From Ganoderma boninense (Eukaryota; Basidiomycota; Agaricomycetes; Polyporales; Polyporaceae): a stretch of 64,000 nt of DNA. Position numbers and translations under genes: made by a program. The stretch lies in assembly GCA_002900995.3 (NCBI GenBank), contig CM035309.1:3664389-3728388 (forward strand). Direction: 5' to 3'. Below, piece after piece: positions 11,341 through 24,140 of this stretch (position 1 is the first letter of the stretch; each line of letters begins with the position of its first letter). The notes below the pieces were generated by a model. The model made no database searches, was not told the DNA's origin, and saw only the letters and a list, made by a program, of their open reading frames with translations.

Positions 11341-13559
11341 CTAATCCGAGAGGAAGTCGACCTCCTCCTCGATGAGCAGGTCCAGGAACTTGAAGAACGA
11401 CGCCGCGGGGAAGCCCACGACGTTGTAGTAGTCCCCCTCCACCTTGCTGATCAGCATCCCGCCCAGGCCCTGTCCCGCCGTGTCAGCGCACGCGTACGTC
11501 GTCGGGGGCAGCAACATAGCAAGGGGGAGAGGAGGCGAGAGCGCACCTGGATGGCGAAGCCGCCCGCGCGGTCCCGGCCCTCGCCGTTCTCGACGTACGC
11601 GCGCAGGAGCGACTCCTCGTTCTCCGCGAAGTACACGAGCGTGCGTTCCTCTATCGACCTGTACGTGCGGCCGTCCTCTTCGTGAGCGCTCTGCGGGGCA
11701 TAGGACTCGGAACTCGACTTACTTGATTTTGTACCCTGGTGCTTCAAGCACGGGGAACACTGCGCGCGATCGCTGTTGTCAGTACAAGTGCACGAGGTGC
11801 GGCAGCCCAAGATAGGGCGAGCGTACCAACAGTGACGCCGGTGACGACCTCGCACCGGCCGCCGTTGAGGTCGAGGAGCATGCGCATGTTGTCCTCCTTG
11901 TTGATCGGCTTCTCGAGGATGTCCTGCGGGTCTGGGCCCCCGATCTCTTCTGCGAACTGCGACTGGCTCTCGAGCCCGACCGGGGCGTGTGTCAGGACCA
12001 CGGTGTCCGCTGTAACGTGCAACGCCGGAGTTGAGACCATAGCTTAAGACGAGGAAAGGCAAGGAAACAGACCTGCGATGACGAGATCGGGCGCGTCGTC
12101 GGGTTGTTCGGTCTGAGGGTTTGGATCAGCCGCTCGGCCGTAGAGGACGCAAGGATGATGATGAATAGCCGTGGAGCATATATCCCGAGCCAGATGTCAA
12201 CATTCTCGACGATGAATGCAAGGTGGAGAAGACGGCTATGCATCCCAGGAGATGCCACATCATTATTGAACCCCCCGCAGCAACAGGGAAGTAGATGCGC
12301 TCAATTGACTACAGGGAATCGTGAATGAACAGCTTCGACCCCACCACGAGGCCTCCTCGAGGCCGTCGGGTGGAGAGCCAGAGGCCGTCGAGTGGGGAGC
12401 CATGGGATGGACGTGCGGCGTAGTCCACGACCTCTCATAAACCGGAGGTGAGGCCGGGATGAGATGGAGATGATGATAACCGAAAAATGATGCTGGGTGA
12501 ACTTGCATCTCTGGGATACCGAACCAAGCACATGGGCACAACAGGTGTTTTGGGATCAGGGAAACGGTCAGGAAGGACGACGTCGGGAGTTTCCGGGGTG
12601 ATTCACGGTTGGAGAAACTTGGTGTCTCCCTTGTGTTGTTACTGAGTTTCTGAAGACCAGAAACGACCTGGGAAACACCCAGCACTATTGGAAAAGGCGG
12701 ATACCGCAGGCCAGGATATAGTCGTTAGAGAATGGTCTCCTGTCACAAATCATCCATCTGAATTTTTAGTAAGCGCAGTTATAGATCGGCACAACAAAGC
12801 ATACTTACTCCGTTCATGGATTCTTCCGTTAACGAACGCCTTTAATCCGGGATATGTACGCGACAAGAGACCATTTCCTGTCGTTTTACATTGATATTCC
12901 AACCTGCGATGCCCACCCTTGCCCGTCGTGCAGGAAACTTGTCGTTCCGTATAAGTTTCCCACCTGTTCCCATGACCTCGAAACACCCGCCTTGTCCGTC
13001 GTGAAGCGATACACGACGCCAGGATGGTGGCTCGCATCAGATGGCATCCAACCACAACGCGGCTATGTGCGAAGGAAAAACTTCCCAGCCACCTCCGAAA
13101 CACAGACCCCGGCGCATGCATCATATCTGGTATATCTCGAGCGTCAGGCGAGATGAGGTTGGCCTGAGACTTACCACGAGCCGCTCGTAGACCTCGACCG
13201 CCTTGTGCGTCGCAGTCGCGACCGGGTACTCATGGATGTCCTGGAAGCCGCCGAACGGGAGGGTCTCCTCGAACGTCGACGGTACGATCTCGGGTTCCAA
13301 CCCCTGCAGGCACAAGCACAAGCACATGTGCAGCAACGATCGCACGGAAATACGTCAGCGTCCGAGTCAGGGACTGGCCAAGACGGTAAGACAGGGGACG
13401 TACGAACGTGCGGAGGATCTCTTGTCTGCGAGGGCTGTTGGACGCGAGGACGACGCGCTTGCCGACGAGCTTCTCGAGGGCAGGGATCTTGAGGGCGTGG
13501 GGGAGGACGCAGTTGTGGGCGGGGAGCTCGACCCTCTTCGAGCTGAAGAACGACATCAT
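11341..13559 (-). CDS. Maf-family nucleotide pyrophosphatase, copy B (intact)
   Basis: Model complement(join(11341..11469, 11547..11658, 11723..11759, 11827..12009, 12073..12112, 13175..13303, 13404..13559)), 786 nt, 261 aa, all junctions in phase. Maf proteins are house-cleaning phosphatases that hydrolyse dTTP, UTP and modified pyrimidine triphosphates. Visible family motifs: ASNSPRRQEIL (the SxRR loop, residues about 39-49), EIVPSTFEE (57-65), ATHKA (82-86), DLVIAADTVV with the catalytic Asp (about 104-113), EKPINKEDN, TGVTV, then KIKSIEERTLVYF, GGFAIQGLGG and GDYYNVVGFPA near the end. Start: the ATG at 13559; the preceding GTG is not used. Six introns are 60-100 bp except intron 2 (12113-13174), which is 1062 bp and differs strongly between copies. 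Of the copies whose first exon is in the window, only this one keeps the correct five-G run. Confidence 0.9.
12113..13174 (-). other. Oversized, hypervariable intron 2 of Maf copy B
   Basis: Canonical GTAAGT donor at the 3' end of exon 2 (left of 13175) and a CCCTCAG acceptor before the 40-nt exon at 12073-12112. The matching introns are 979 bp in copy A (628-1606) and 836 bp in copy C (21809-22644). The three introns share blocks but carry different insertions and deletions. No coding content found. Confidence 0.7.
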
Positions 13560-15523
13560 CACGGCGGTTACAGCTCCTGTTTCCCGTCTCCGTTCGGGAT
13601 GATACCGCTGCTATGGCTGTATCGGTTAAGTTCTAGGGGCGGCGAGAAGATCGATGGATGAGGTGGTCCGGGCTGGAAGAGTGTCCTGCGTGAGGCTCGA
13701 AGCTCGTCACCCAATACGAGGCCGAGAAGGCCACAGCGTCGACGCAACCTACAATGGCAAATAACCGCCCGTTCCTGCTCTGCGCACGCCGCCGCACGTA
13801 CGGCTGTTGGGGGGATGAGTGTGATTATGCGTCCTCCTACAACAGTCAACAGCTGGGACCAAGGAAAGCATATCTGCTTGTACACACACCGCCCGTGCCG
13901 GAATAACGTGATCGAGAACAGGAAGATGTTCTTGGAATTCTCTCGGAACGCGCGCGGCCAGACACAAATTCGGGGAGGCGGCGCCGACTGTATCACCACG
14001 ATGGTCCCAACACATCAGGAAGGCCTCACCTTGAGCTGCTTGCTGCCTGGCTCGCAGTGGTCGGCAAACAAGAGCCTCGAACCGCGTCGTCCAATCGGAC
14101 GCTGCGAACGCGCCACATCAAGCACGTGTCAGGAGATCCCATTGGCTCCCGTCCTCTTTTCCATGCCCGCTTCTGGGTGTGCCCCGATCGCGCCCCGCCC
14201 GTCTTCGCTGCTTTTCGTCTGCCGTGCACCCGCAAATCCCTCGACGGGCTTGTTCTCGCCCTCCTGTTGCGACCCGACTCGACGCCGATTCTTCGCTCAA
14301 CTTCCGCTCCTTCGCCCTCTCAGCTGGCGACGTATGGGCCGACTCCATCTTCGCGACGCTCCCTCGACGCTCAGAACAGGCTGTATGCGCTGCATGCAGT
14401 CGTCCCTTGTGAGCACACACAGGCACCTGCGACACCCGAGGTCGGTCCTGCGTCGTCGGCTCTCGCACAGCATTCTCCGTAATGTAGATTAAGAGCTGCA
14501 GCTACTGTATCGTGTATCCGGATAGTGGGAGCGGGGGGTCCATTTCTGTGAGTGTCCTCGCATCCCTCCAGCCTATTAAATACTCTTCATTGCCTGCAGA
14601 TACTTTTCCCGTCTGTCGCGAACGAGTTCTTCGCGTACCTCTCCGCCAACCACTGTTCGCATCGGCCGAACGGTCTAGTCGTGCCACTGATCCTGCCGAG
14701 GCTCGTACGCATCCAGCCTGCTGAGCGTTCGGGTCCTCCTTGTTTTGGAGGACGCCGACGCTGTGCTCGCTATCATGCTCACCAACGACTTCCTAGGTCG
14801 CAACATCCGACGGCTATTCGCCATTTCCTGGCCAAGCATGCTGCGCTCTCGCACATCCGCTGCTTCCAGGCCGACGCCTAAGTCCCCCATTCTGCCGGCT
14901 ATTCTGTTGGCCAGCACGTGATATTGGCATCCAGATGGATCCTCCGACCCCCCGACGAGACTTGGAAGACACTCATGGTCTAATGGCCGTTCCTCGCCGG
15001 AGGTGCACGCCTCGTGGTTTCGGGCAGTCCTCAGGCTCACACGCCAGTTCTCCTTCCCTTCTGGAAGGAGAGCAGCTTCGAGCGACCTGCAGCTGTCAGC
15101 ACATCGGACCCAGACCAACCCGTCCCCGAATTTGACAGCGCTGCCAATTTCCGTCTTGGACCAGGTTGGTCCGCCGTCGCTCCCGTGTAGCAACCGGACG
15201 AACATATCCTCAGGCCCTGGTTCTAGAATACTAACCGCTCGCCTCACGGAGACTTCAATCTACCGCATCTGCGTCATGTATGTATTTCCGCCCGCATATC
15301 CAGTGCAGCTAATACACACTGATCCGACTGTTCCGACAGTTGCTCACGCGCCACTTCTCCTTCCTCAGCGAAGGGGGCCCGGTACGTTCGCTGCTGGATA
15401 TGCAGGCAGGTCAGTACTCCTGTCCGCTCTGGAGATTTCGGCGAGAGCCTGCACCTCGCGTTGTGAAGCGGTACATGCCCTGCAACAGGAGTATTACGCT
15501 GCAGGGCGACAGCACGGAAACTC

Positions 15524-15623
15524 NNNNNNNNNNNNNNNNNNNNNNNNNNNNNNNNNNNNNNNNNNNNNNNNNNNNNNNNNNNNNNNNNNNNNNNNNNNNN
15601 NNNNNNNNNNNNNNNNNNNNNNN
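15524..15623. other. Assembly gap, 100 N
   Basis: One hundred consecutive N. Comparison with copy A predicts about 1.95 kb of missing sequence containing the 860-bp tandem repeat. The bases just right of the gap are homopolymer-distorted versions of copy A around 5925-5980. Confidence 1.
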
Positions 15624-16890
15624 AATTTGGGGGGTTGGGGCATAAAAAAATATATTTTTTTTTCATTTTCCCACTTTTTTGGCCGGCGCCTTGTGCGGGG
15701 TGCACAGCCGTCTTGCTTTTCGTTTGGGACCTAGCTGCGTGAAGGGGGTAAGTCCCCTTTCCGTGGGACGCTGTAATCACCCACGTCGTCCTGATTCGCG
15801 CATTCTTTAACCCCCGCGCCGTGTGCAGCGATTGCACCAATTGTCCGGAGGGAGGGGAGGGATCTCGGACCAAAACAGACGAACCAGGAGATACGGACGT
15901 TCGAATCGATTCAAAATATTCTACCAAATACAACAAATATATCCGAGGGGGAGATTGCGGTTTCTAGGAGATGCCTGAGACGGAGCAGTCGGAGCGAATG
16001 GAGAGGGGAAAGGAGCTCGGCCCTGTGCCGGGCCCTGCAAACGACGGCTAGTATGGACGAGCGTTGTTGGGGAAGGGGCACACGAGTGTTCTGCGGCACT
16101 GGGGCGAGGCGATGGGATCTGGTCGGGGCCGAGAATTCGACGTGCGGAATCTAGAGGTAGCGGACGGTCTGGGGGGTTTAGCTTACCCGCCGCTTATGAC
16201 CATGCGCCGTCCGAGATCGCAGGTGCGTATAATCTCGGACGTACTACATGCTGGCATCTATGAGCACAGATTGCCGTGGTGAGACCTGCATAATACAGGA
16301 CGGTCACGTACATATGTATGGCACAATGGCTTTCGAGGCCGCCATGATGCGGTGGAGTATTGACGGGGGATAGTCACTCTACGGCGACGGCGCACTCCGG
16401 GGCTGGGAGCACAGTACGCAGGAATAAATGCGATGAGCGGAGAGAAATGAAGCGACGCACTGCGCAAGGACTCACCTGGACCATTGACATGCCAGTCGCT
16501 GAGGCGCACGACGCTAAGCAGTGTGCAATTAGTTGGACTCGCACTTCGCGTCTCACAGCTTAATGCTCGCGGATGCAAGCGCGAGCATCCTAAGCGCGAA
16601 ACATCCGCCTAGGTGACTTGGCAGTCAACTCGCAGTTGCTGCGCCTGCATCGACATGGAGACTCATCGGAGGATCGCACAAACGTCGCGTACTTCAAGTT
16701 CCTCGCACAGGGAATCGTCTTTGCGTCTGGCAACGGTAGCGCTCCTGGAAGTTCCGCCCATCAAGCTATGTGACCCGCTAGCGAGAGGGACACAGAGACT
16801 CTCGACGCTTGCAATTGTGCATATATAATACCACGTACGAGTCTTTTTGAAATTGACGCTCAACCCATGTCCGCACCCCGTGTCTGTCAC

Positions 16891-17906
16891 CATGGCGTCC
16901 GAAGCCTTATCTTCGTCTTTGAATTTCAAACCCCGACCCTCCGAAGACTCCGATCGCAAGGAGGCGGAACGACGCCAGGACCGGCTCCGCGACTCGTTTA
17001 CTGGCGACTTGGTAAGTGCGTTGCTCTGTCTGCGAGGGCCGGCCGGTTTCTCACAACGAGATGCTAGTGCGCGGCGACCGTCCAGACGAGGCGCGGTATG
17101 GTATGCGATATGGCGGTATGCGCTCTGGGTCGTCGACCGCTACGCTTCAAGTTCAACGCGGCAGCTGGCCGTCCGACATCCCCTTCAGGGACTCAATCGG
17201 TTCCCTGGGCGCACACACGTCTTCAAGCGGCTGCTGCAGTACACGCTGGGACAGCGGGCCTTCTCCGACTGGTCAGGCGCCGACCGATTGACGTCACAGG
17301 CGCAACGCCCGCCGTGACCTTCGGTGTCATCCCGAAGTGCATCGCAGCGTGCTGCCGCACTCGGTACACATCTATCCCCGCTGCGCCCGTCACCGGAGGT
17401 CCTCGTCCACCGCATCACAGACCTGGACCTCACGCTTCCAGCTCGCGTCCCCAGAAATCTCAGCAGCCACGGGCGTTGTGCTCCACGGCGCGACGATGGC
17501 GCCCCCACTTCAGCTTTCTCAGTCCTTCCGGCAGGCTCGCCGGACACATGTGGGAGGTCAACCACCGACACGAGCTCAGCGGAGTGACATCCAAGAGCCG
17601 GAAACGGCCCATCACCACCCTGAGGGGCGCGAGCTTCCGTCATCCGGAGCTGGCCCCATGACGACGAGTTCGTGGTCGAGGCGGAGGGATCGCGCGGACG
17701 AGGCTGAGGAGGCGATGGGTGAGCGGGAGGATCGTGCTGACGATGAGCTACTGATTGGACTGTTGAGTTCCGAAGGTGGCTGGCGGATCGCGCAGCAGGC
17801 GACAGGGCGTGGAGGATGGTTTCCAGCTCGATGTGCGAGCTGGACTTGAAGACAATATCGAGTCCACGGCACGAGTGGGTATGCCGAGCTGAGGGCCGAG
17901 AATTGA
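16891..17906 (+). pseudogene. GWP-x-DIPF hypothetical gene, copy B (frameshifted)
   Basis: Counterpart of the gene at 7157-8174. Exon 1 starts MASEALSSSLNF and reads to RDSFTGDL with a GTAAGT donor, which gives a different N-terminus from copy A because of several 1-nt indels. After the acceptor near 17068 the conserved W-Y-A-I-W-R-Y-A-L-W and GWPSDIPF segments fall in different frames. It lies inside the indel-rich stretch that follows the gap, so decay and sequencing error cannot be separated. Confidence 0.65.
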
Positions 17907-20144
17907 GCCGTTAGAGGTATTTTGCAATCCTATATATTGTGAACGTTACCATAGAAATGCAATAATTGAAGGCCGGCGCATTTCGGCGACATGGTGGTTT
18001 CAAGTCAAGGAGGCCGGTGGCTGTCCGCTCTGTTGTGCGCGCGCTCAAAGCTGCCATTTCGGGAGACAGGTTCCTGCGCACCTGCCCAGGCTCGTTCTTG
18101 TCCCGCCCCTCCCACCATCTCCTGCTCACGACATGCGTTCAACGGCCCTGTTTGCGGCGGCAACCAAGCCAGACAGTGTTGGCGGCCGTCTGGTTTGACA
18201 TTCCGGTGAGCCTCTCCACTTATCTCCCATTTTATTGACAGCTCCAAGTTGGAGCCCGGAGGCGGGAGCGCAAGTTTGGAGCCCGCAGGACCTGCTGACC
18301 ATTGAACAGCTGTCTGAATATCTTGAAGATGGCAATACATGCAAGCCCGTTGTGCGAGAACCACGGACACCACGTTTCTAGCGCTTTGACACGGCTCTCG
18401 CCTAGCGGCAAAACAGTGTGCGTGGTACACCGTACCTCAGCTGCGGGCGCCGGAGGTTAACGTTTAACGATTAAGCGTGGTTCGAGTCGCTTTTAGGCAA
18501 TATCCGGCGAGCGATGGTGCTTGGCCACCACCGATGCGGTCGTAAGCTGTGGCCGAGCGCGTGGACCGACCCTCTTCCTCCCCTCCTGTGCCCTTATGAC
18601 CGTCTGCCTCCCCGGCCTGCCCCACTCAACTCACCGACATTTCCTCTCGACGCTATGCGCGCGCTCTACTCTTCCACTCTCCTGCTCCATCAAAGGCTAA
18701 GCACACGGTTCACCAATGTCCCATGGTGCGGGCCAGGAGGACGCTTGGGCGCATGCTGATGTATGCCGGTCTCGGTACGCAATATCCTTCCCCCATCTTC
18801 ACTATCCTTTCTGCACCGCTCCCATACGGATATGTAGCCACGCCGCATGAGTGCTGGTCGATGCTGGCCTGCGTCTTCCTCTGAGTGACCCACTGTGCCG
18901 TTGCTGGCCCGTCTGCTCTCCGGGGCCCCAGTATCGACATCCTGCCGCGTTCTCGGCAGCGTCTCTGGCTCGAGTGTGTCTGCCTGTGCGCGCTCGGTCC
19001 GCGTGCCCAACTGCAATGCGAGTCGAGTTTGCTTGATAGCAGGTCCACGGCAGAGACGAGACGGGGTGGTTGCTGGGACCGCCTTAGGTTATCTCCCGAG
19101 CACGTTCTACTTGTGCAGTGGAATATAACGGTCCTCGGGCGCGCACTGATTCTTGGTCTTGCCCAGTCTTCGGTACACCCATCCTTTCTTACCTTTTCTC
19201 TGCCTTCCCTCTGTCTCTCCCGTACGGGCTGTGTAGCACAGGTGACTGCCGTGACAGCACGGTGGCGGCGCTGTTAATGCAGCTGGCTGGCCCCAACCTG
19301 GAGCTCTGGGCGACCACTGTCCTTCGCTTGGCCGTCTGCTCTCCAGGGTGCAGTGTCGACATCGTGCTGCGTGCCCCAGCAGCGTCGGCGCGGCTCGATT
19401 GTTTCTGCGCCTGTGGGCACAAGGTCCGCCTACACGATCTCAAATGCAACACGAGTTTCCTGACGGTGAGCCCACAGCGAGGCAGGGCATGCTGAGATAC
19501 CGGCAGACATCCCCGGGTGGACGATCGCCGTCCGCCATTGTGGACGCATTTTGCTCGCGGAGAGATGTAGAATGGTCCTGTTGAGATGTACCACGTTGTG
19601 TTAGGCGATATAGGAGAGTTGCTACGACGAGTGATTTAATTTACTGTATGATTCCAGTTGACACACGTTGAATACAAAGTGTTTTTTGGCGCCTGCCCTC
19701 CACCCCATTCACCTGTGGAAACATATTTCGTACTAGACACGTGCCTCTCCAACAACAACGCCTTGAGGGCCCCTTCACTGACCGTACACGCCCCTGAAAT
19801 TGCGGTCACGACTCACTAGCACTGTCTTGCACCCTGCCTGAGTCCACGCGCCTGCGCTGCTTCCCCCGAGCCCTCTTCCGCCCGCAGTACTCCCCCAGAG
19901 TGCACCCATAGCACAGACCCATTCGTAAGACTCGTAAGACTAACTAACCCATGCCACGACCCTAGAGACTGACTACTAGCACTCTTTAGCCCTCCATAGC
20001 CTCCATAGCACCTCCATGTCCTCCATGAGACTGTGATTCTTCTGCGGGCGAGCTCAGCGGGGGGCCATCCATCCGCCGCTGATCGGCCTGCGTCCATCAA
20101 CGCCCGGCTGCTCCCCCGCGGCGACCACGACGCTCTTCCCCTCC

Positions 20145-20684
20145 GTGTCGACTTCTCGGGCCTCATGGACGCATGTTCCTCCCGGACGGCATCTCCATGT
20201 ACGAGCTCGACCAGCGGCTCGAGAAGTGGGTCCGCTTCCACAACTCGACCCTCATGGCCGCGACGATCCAGGCGCTCCGCCTCCCCGCGGACCTCGCGCG
20301 CGCGCCCGCACGCACCTCCTCTACGTCGAGCTTGAGGCGCGCGGCGAAGACGAGCACGCGGGGCAGGCAGGCAAGTTCTTCCGCGTGCGCGACGCGTGCG
20401 TCGTGCCCGTCGCCGAGGCGCTGCGCAAGCCCGCGCCGTGGCCGGAGAGCATCGCGCAGCTGCGTGGCATGGCGGATGACATGGAGAAGGGGGGCCACGG
20501 GACCGTCGCCGCGGCGATGATCGAGTGCCCGCCGCTCGCGGTGCAGACGGTGCCGTTCGGGTCGCTGACGGCGCACGCGCTGAGGAGCGAGATGCTGCGC
20601 GATGACTGGAAGAGCTTCTTCGTAGACCATGTCGAGCAGGGCGTGCGCCCGAAGATGGTTCGGTCTCGTCCGGGAGGTCGGTGA
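20145..20684 (+). pseudogene. MYND-protein 3' exon lacking the zinc finger, copy B
   Basis: Same finger-less exon as at 10495-11013. A 1-nt deletion near 20171 and a 2-nt insertion in the alternating gc run near 20300 split the frame. From about 20305 the sequence is identical to copy A through the ...RSRPGGR end at 20684. Upstream it shares the same non-MYND sequence (ADRPASINARLLPRGDHDA) as copy A. Confidence 0.75.
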
Positions 20685-21031
20685 GAGGGCCGGGACAGGG
20701 ACAGGTCCGATAAGGCCGTCTCAGATTTCTGGAGCCGAGTTTATGCCATACTTCATATGCCTGTACTATTCCATCTGCGGCGCAGACGTACGTACTATTT
20801 TACAGCTCTTACTGTGTACTCTGCCTCCGCAGGCTGTTGTTTTATGCTGCATTTGTACTTCCCGTGAGCGATCAGGGAGTGGCCTGACGTCGTCCTCAGG
20901 GCTGCAATTGACGATGGGGTGTGGATCCGAAAAAAACTGCGCTGAAGAAAAGTCCATGACGGTCCGAAACACGATTACTCGTACATGCCACCGCCCCAGT
21001 CCTACGACAGACTGTCCGCCGTGTACTATAG

Positions 21032-23011
21032 CTAGTCCGAGAGGAAGTCGACCTCCTCCTCGATGAGCAGGTCCAGGAACTTGAAGAACGACGCCGCGGG
21101 GAAGCCCACGACGTTGTAGTAGTCCCCCTCCACCTTGCTGATCAGGATCCCGCCAAGGCCCTGTCCCATCGCGTCAGTGCACGTGTGGGTCGTGGGAGGC
21201 AGCAACATAGCAAGGGTGAAAGGAGGGGAGAGCGCACCTGGATGGCGAAGCCGCCCGCGCGGTCGCGGCCCTCGCCGTTCTCGACGTACGCGCGCAGGAG
21301 CGACTCCTCGTTCTCCGCGAAGTATACGAGCGTGCGTTCCTCTATCGATCTATACGTGCGGTCGTCCTCTCCGTGAGCACTCCACGGGCATAGGACTCGG
21401 AACTCGACTCACTTGATTTTGTATCCAGGTGCTTCTAGCACGGGGAACACTGCGCGCGATCGCTGTTGTCAGTACAAGTGCACGAGGTGCGGCAGCCGAA
21501 GATAGGGCGAGCATACCGATGGTGACGCCGGTGACGACCTCGCACCGGCCGCCGTTGAGGTCGAGGAGCATGCGCATGTTGTCCTCCTTGTTGATCGGCT
21601 TCTCGAGGATGTCCTGCGGGTCTGGGCCCCCGATCTCTTCTGCGAACTGCGACTGGCTCTCGAGCCCGACCGGCGCGTGTGTCAGGACCACGGTGTCCGC
21701 TGTAACACCATAGTTGAGACCATAGTTAAAAAGAAAGGCAACGAAAGGCAACGAAAGGGGAGACAGACCTGCGATGACGAGATCGGGCGCATCGTCGGGT
21801 TGCTCGGTCTGTAGGTTTAGGTTTGGATCAGCCGCTCGGCCGTAGAGGATGCAAGGTGATGAATAGCCATCAAGTATAAATCCCGAGTCACATGTCAACA
21901 TCCTCGACGTTGGATGCAAGGCGGAGAGGATGGTTAGGCACCCCAGCAGATGCCACATTTCTTAACCCGCCCCCCCCTCCCGCAGGAAACAGGGACATTC
22001 CCTTACGAAGAATCTCCGGTTGCTCCCCTAGGCCTCCTCCCGATCAAATGAGGAGTTTTAATTCAGGAAGTCCCCGGGCCAGGACCTACCACGACCTGAT
22101 TTTGACGGCAGTGATAGCATATGCCTCGCGTAGGCTCGTGAGGACTCCTCAAGGAGACGAGCGCCAGCGCTCCTTGAGAAAGATCCCAGAGATAGCTGGA
22201 TCAACAATCAAATTCCCAAGGAGAATCCCCCTCGGCTCCTAGGAGCTGAGCGTGTTTTCAGATGCGAGCAACAACAGTGAAGTAGATGCGCTCAGTGGAC
22301 TATAGGGAATTGTGAACAGCAGCTTCGGCCCCACCACGAGGCCTCCCCGAGGTCGTCGGGTGGAGAGCTATGAGATGGACACGCGGCGTGGTCCACGATC
22401 TATCAAGAACGGAGGTGAAGCTGCACGATGGTAGCCCGGAGAACCCGGATGAAGTTGCATCGCCGAGATACCGACGCGAGCCACACACGACGGTGGCTCG
22501 CATCAGATGGCATCCAACCACAACGCGGCTATGTGCGATGGAAAAACATCGCAGCCGCCTCCAAACCACCGGCCCCGACACATGCATGATATCTGGTGCA
22601 TCTCACACGAGCGTCAGACGATATGACGTTAGCCTGGGACTTACCACGAGCCGCTCGTAGACCTCGACCGCCTTGTGCGTCGCAGTCGCGACCGGGTACT
22701 CATGGATGTCTTGGAAGCCGCCAAATGGGAGGGTCTCCTCGAACGTCGACGGTACGACCTCGGGTTCCAGCCCCTGCAGACACAAGCAACGATCGCACGG
22801 AAATACGTCAGCGTCCGAGTCAGGGACTGGCCAAGGCGGTGAGACAGGGGACGTACGAACGTGCGGAGGATCTCTTGCCTGCGAGGGCTGTTTGACGCGA
22901 GGACGACGCGCTTGCCGACGAGCTTCTCGAGGGCAGGGATCTTGAGGGCGTGGGGAGGACGCAGTTGTGGGCAGGGAGCTCGACCCTCTTCGAGCTGAAG
23001 AACGACATCAT
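21032..23011 (-). pseudogene. Maf-family nucleotide pyrophosphatase, copy C (frameshifted)
   Basis: Exons by alignment: 22857-23011, 22645-22773, 21769-21808, 21517-21699, 21413-21449, 21238-21349 and 21032-21160. All lengths equal those of copy B except exon 1 (155 nt instead of 156): the critical G run near 22955 has four G instead of five. The frame is lost after NCVLP, before the ASNSPRR loop. The rest of the protein, including ADTVV and GDYYNVVGFP, would be intact. Splice sites are preserved, so either the inactivation is recent or the run is miscalled. Confidence 0.8.
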
Positions 23012-23515
23012 CACGGCGGTTACAGCTCCTGTTTCCCGTCTCCGTTCGGGATGATACCGCTGTTATGGCTGTATCAGTTAAGTTCTAGGGGCGGCGAGAA
23101 GATCGATGGAGGAGGTGGTCTGCGTTCCTGGCTCGCAGTTGGTAGGTAAAGGAGTGTCTTGACTCTTACGTAGTCCAACGGGAGGCGGAGCCTATAAATG
23201 GCAAATAAACGCCCGTTCCCTCTGCGCGACTTGGCGGATGAGCGTACGGTGTAAGCTAGCGTCAGTGCTAGTGATTATGCGTCCTACAGCAGATGGGACG
23301 AGGAGGACGAGGAGGATCAGACGAAGTAAAGTACATCTGCTTGTAAGTACGGCTCTCGTCAGACACCGCCTGTGCCGGAATATCCTGATCGAAAACAGGG
23401 AGACATCCTTCGAATTCTATCGCGGAACGCGTGACGCCGCGGCCAGACACAAATTCGGTGAGGCGGCGCCGACTGTATCACCACGATGGTCCCAACACAT
23501 CACGAAGACCTCATC
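21032..23515. repeat. Tandem segmental duplication, partial copy C
   Basis: Third copy, comprising the Maf gene and about 500 bp upstream of it. Similarity to copies A and B ends near 23515, just after the shared phrase cccaacacatcac. Beyond it the sequence is unrelated. Confidence 0.85.
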
Positions 23516-24140
23516 TTAAGCTTCTCCCAACACTCTTCTACTGGCGCGACACCTCCTGACGTTAATAACCCACTCGCTACGTGGCAGTTTGCAGGGAACG
23601 GTCGCCCTGGACATGGGCGGTCAAGACATGTTTATGGCCCCGAAAGGCCTCATTTGCATGAAGCGACAGGTGGGGCAAGCACTAGTTGTGGCAGGCTGTC
23701 TTGTTTCTACTTCCGAGGCAACACCCCGATGCCAGCCTCGATGCTTCAGTCAACTCAAGATGTTTAGTTGATGTTTAGGGCTTCTTGCGTTTCATTCCGC
23801 GATATCGCGGCATCGTCCTTGTTCGCCGCCATCCTATCCTCACCTATATAGGTCGCACCAGGTCCTAGGCCTGTAGGAGCCGCCGCCCCTGTCCGACCAC
23901 CTTCCCCGCTCTCCCAATCCATACCCGCATTTCCTGCAGCTGGCGGGCCATCCCATCCGTGCAGTTTGTTTGTCGAGATATCGGGACTATTCGCTTTGAA
24001 GGCTCCAGTTGAGCAGGTATGTGGCGCCCCTACCATGAATATCAATCTCTCAGTTCCGCAAGCGCGAACGAATACTAAAGTACCCTCCCGCAGCCCCGCT
24101 CTCCCACCACTAGGCTTGAGCCTTCGAAACGTCCGCGAAT
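23516..24140. other. Unique spacer
   Basis: No gene supported. A perfect 12-bp palindrome, cgcgatatcgcg, lies near 23799-23810. A CTATATAG TATA-like element near 23843 is about 300 bp upstream of the possible gene at 24141. Confidence 0.4.

Larger units (their letters stand above)
11341..21031. repeat. Tandem segmental duplication, copy B (gapped)
   Basis: Second copy of the unit. It is shorter than copy A because about 1.95 kb (A 3974-5925) is represented only by 100 N at 15524-15623. From 15624 to about 20300 it differs from copy A mainly by scattered 1-2 bp insertions and deletions, then becomes nearly identical again. That pattern fits low-quality consensus better than ordinary divergence. 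Confidence 0.85.

Noticed and set aside
15003..15734. 243-codon open frame spanning the N gap
   Set aside because: It exists only because N was translated as X; there is no support on either side. The same applies to the frames crossing 27730-27829.
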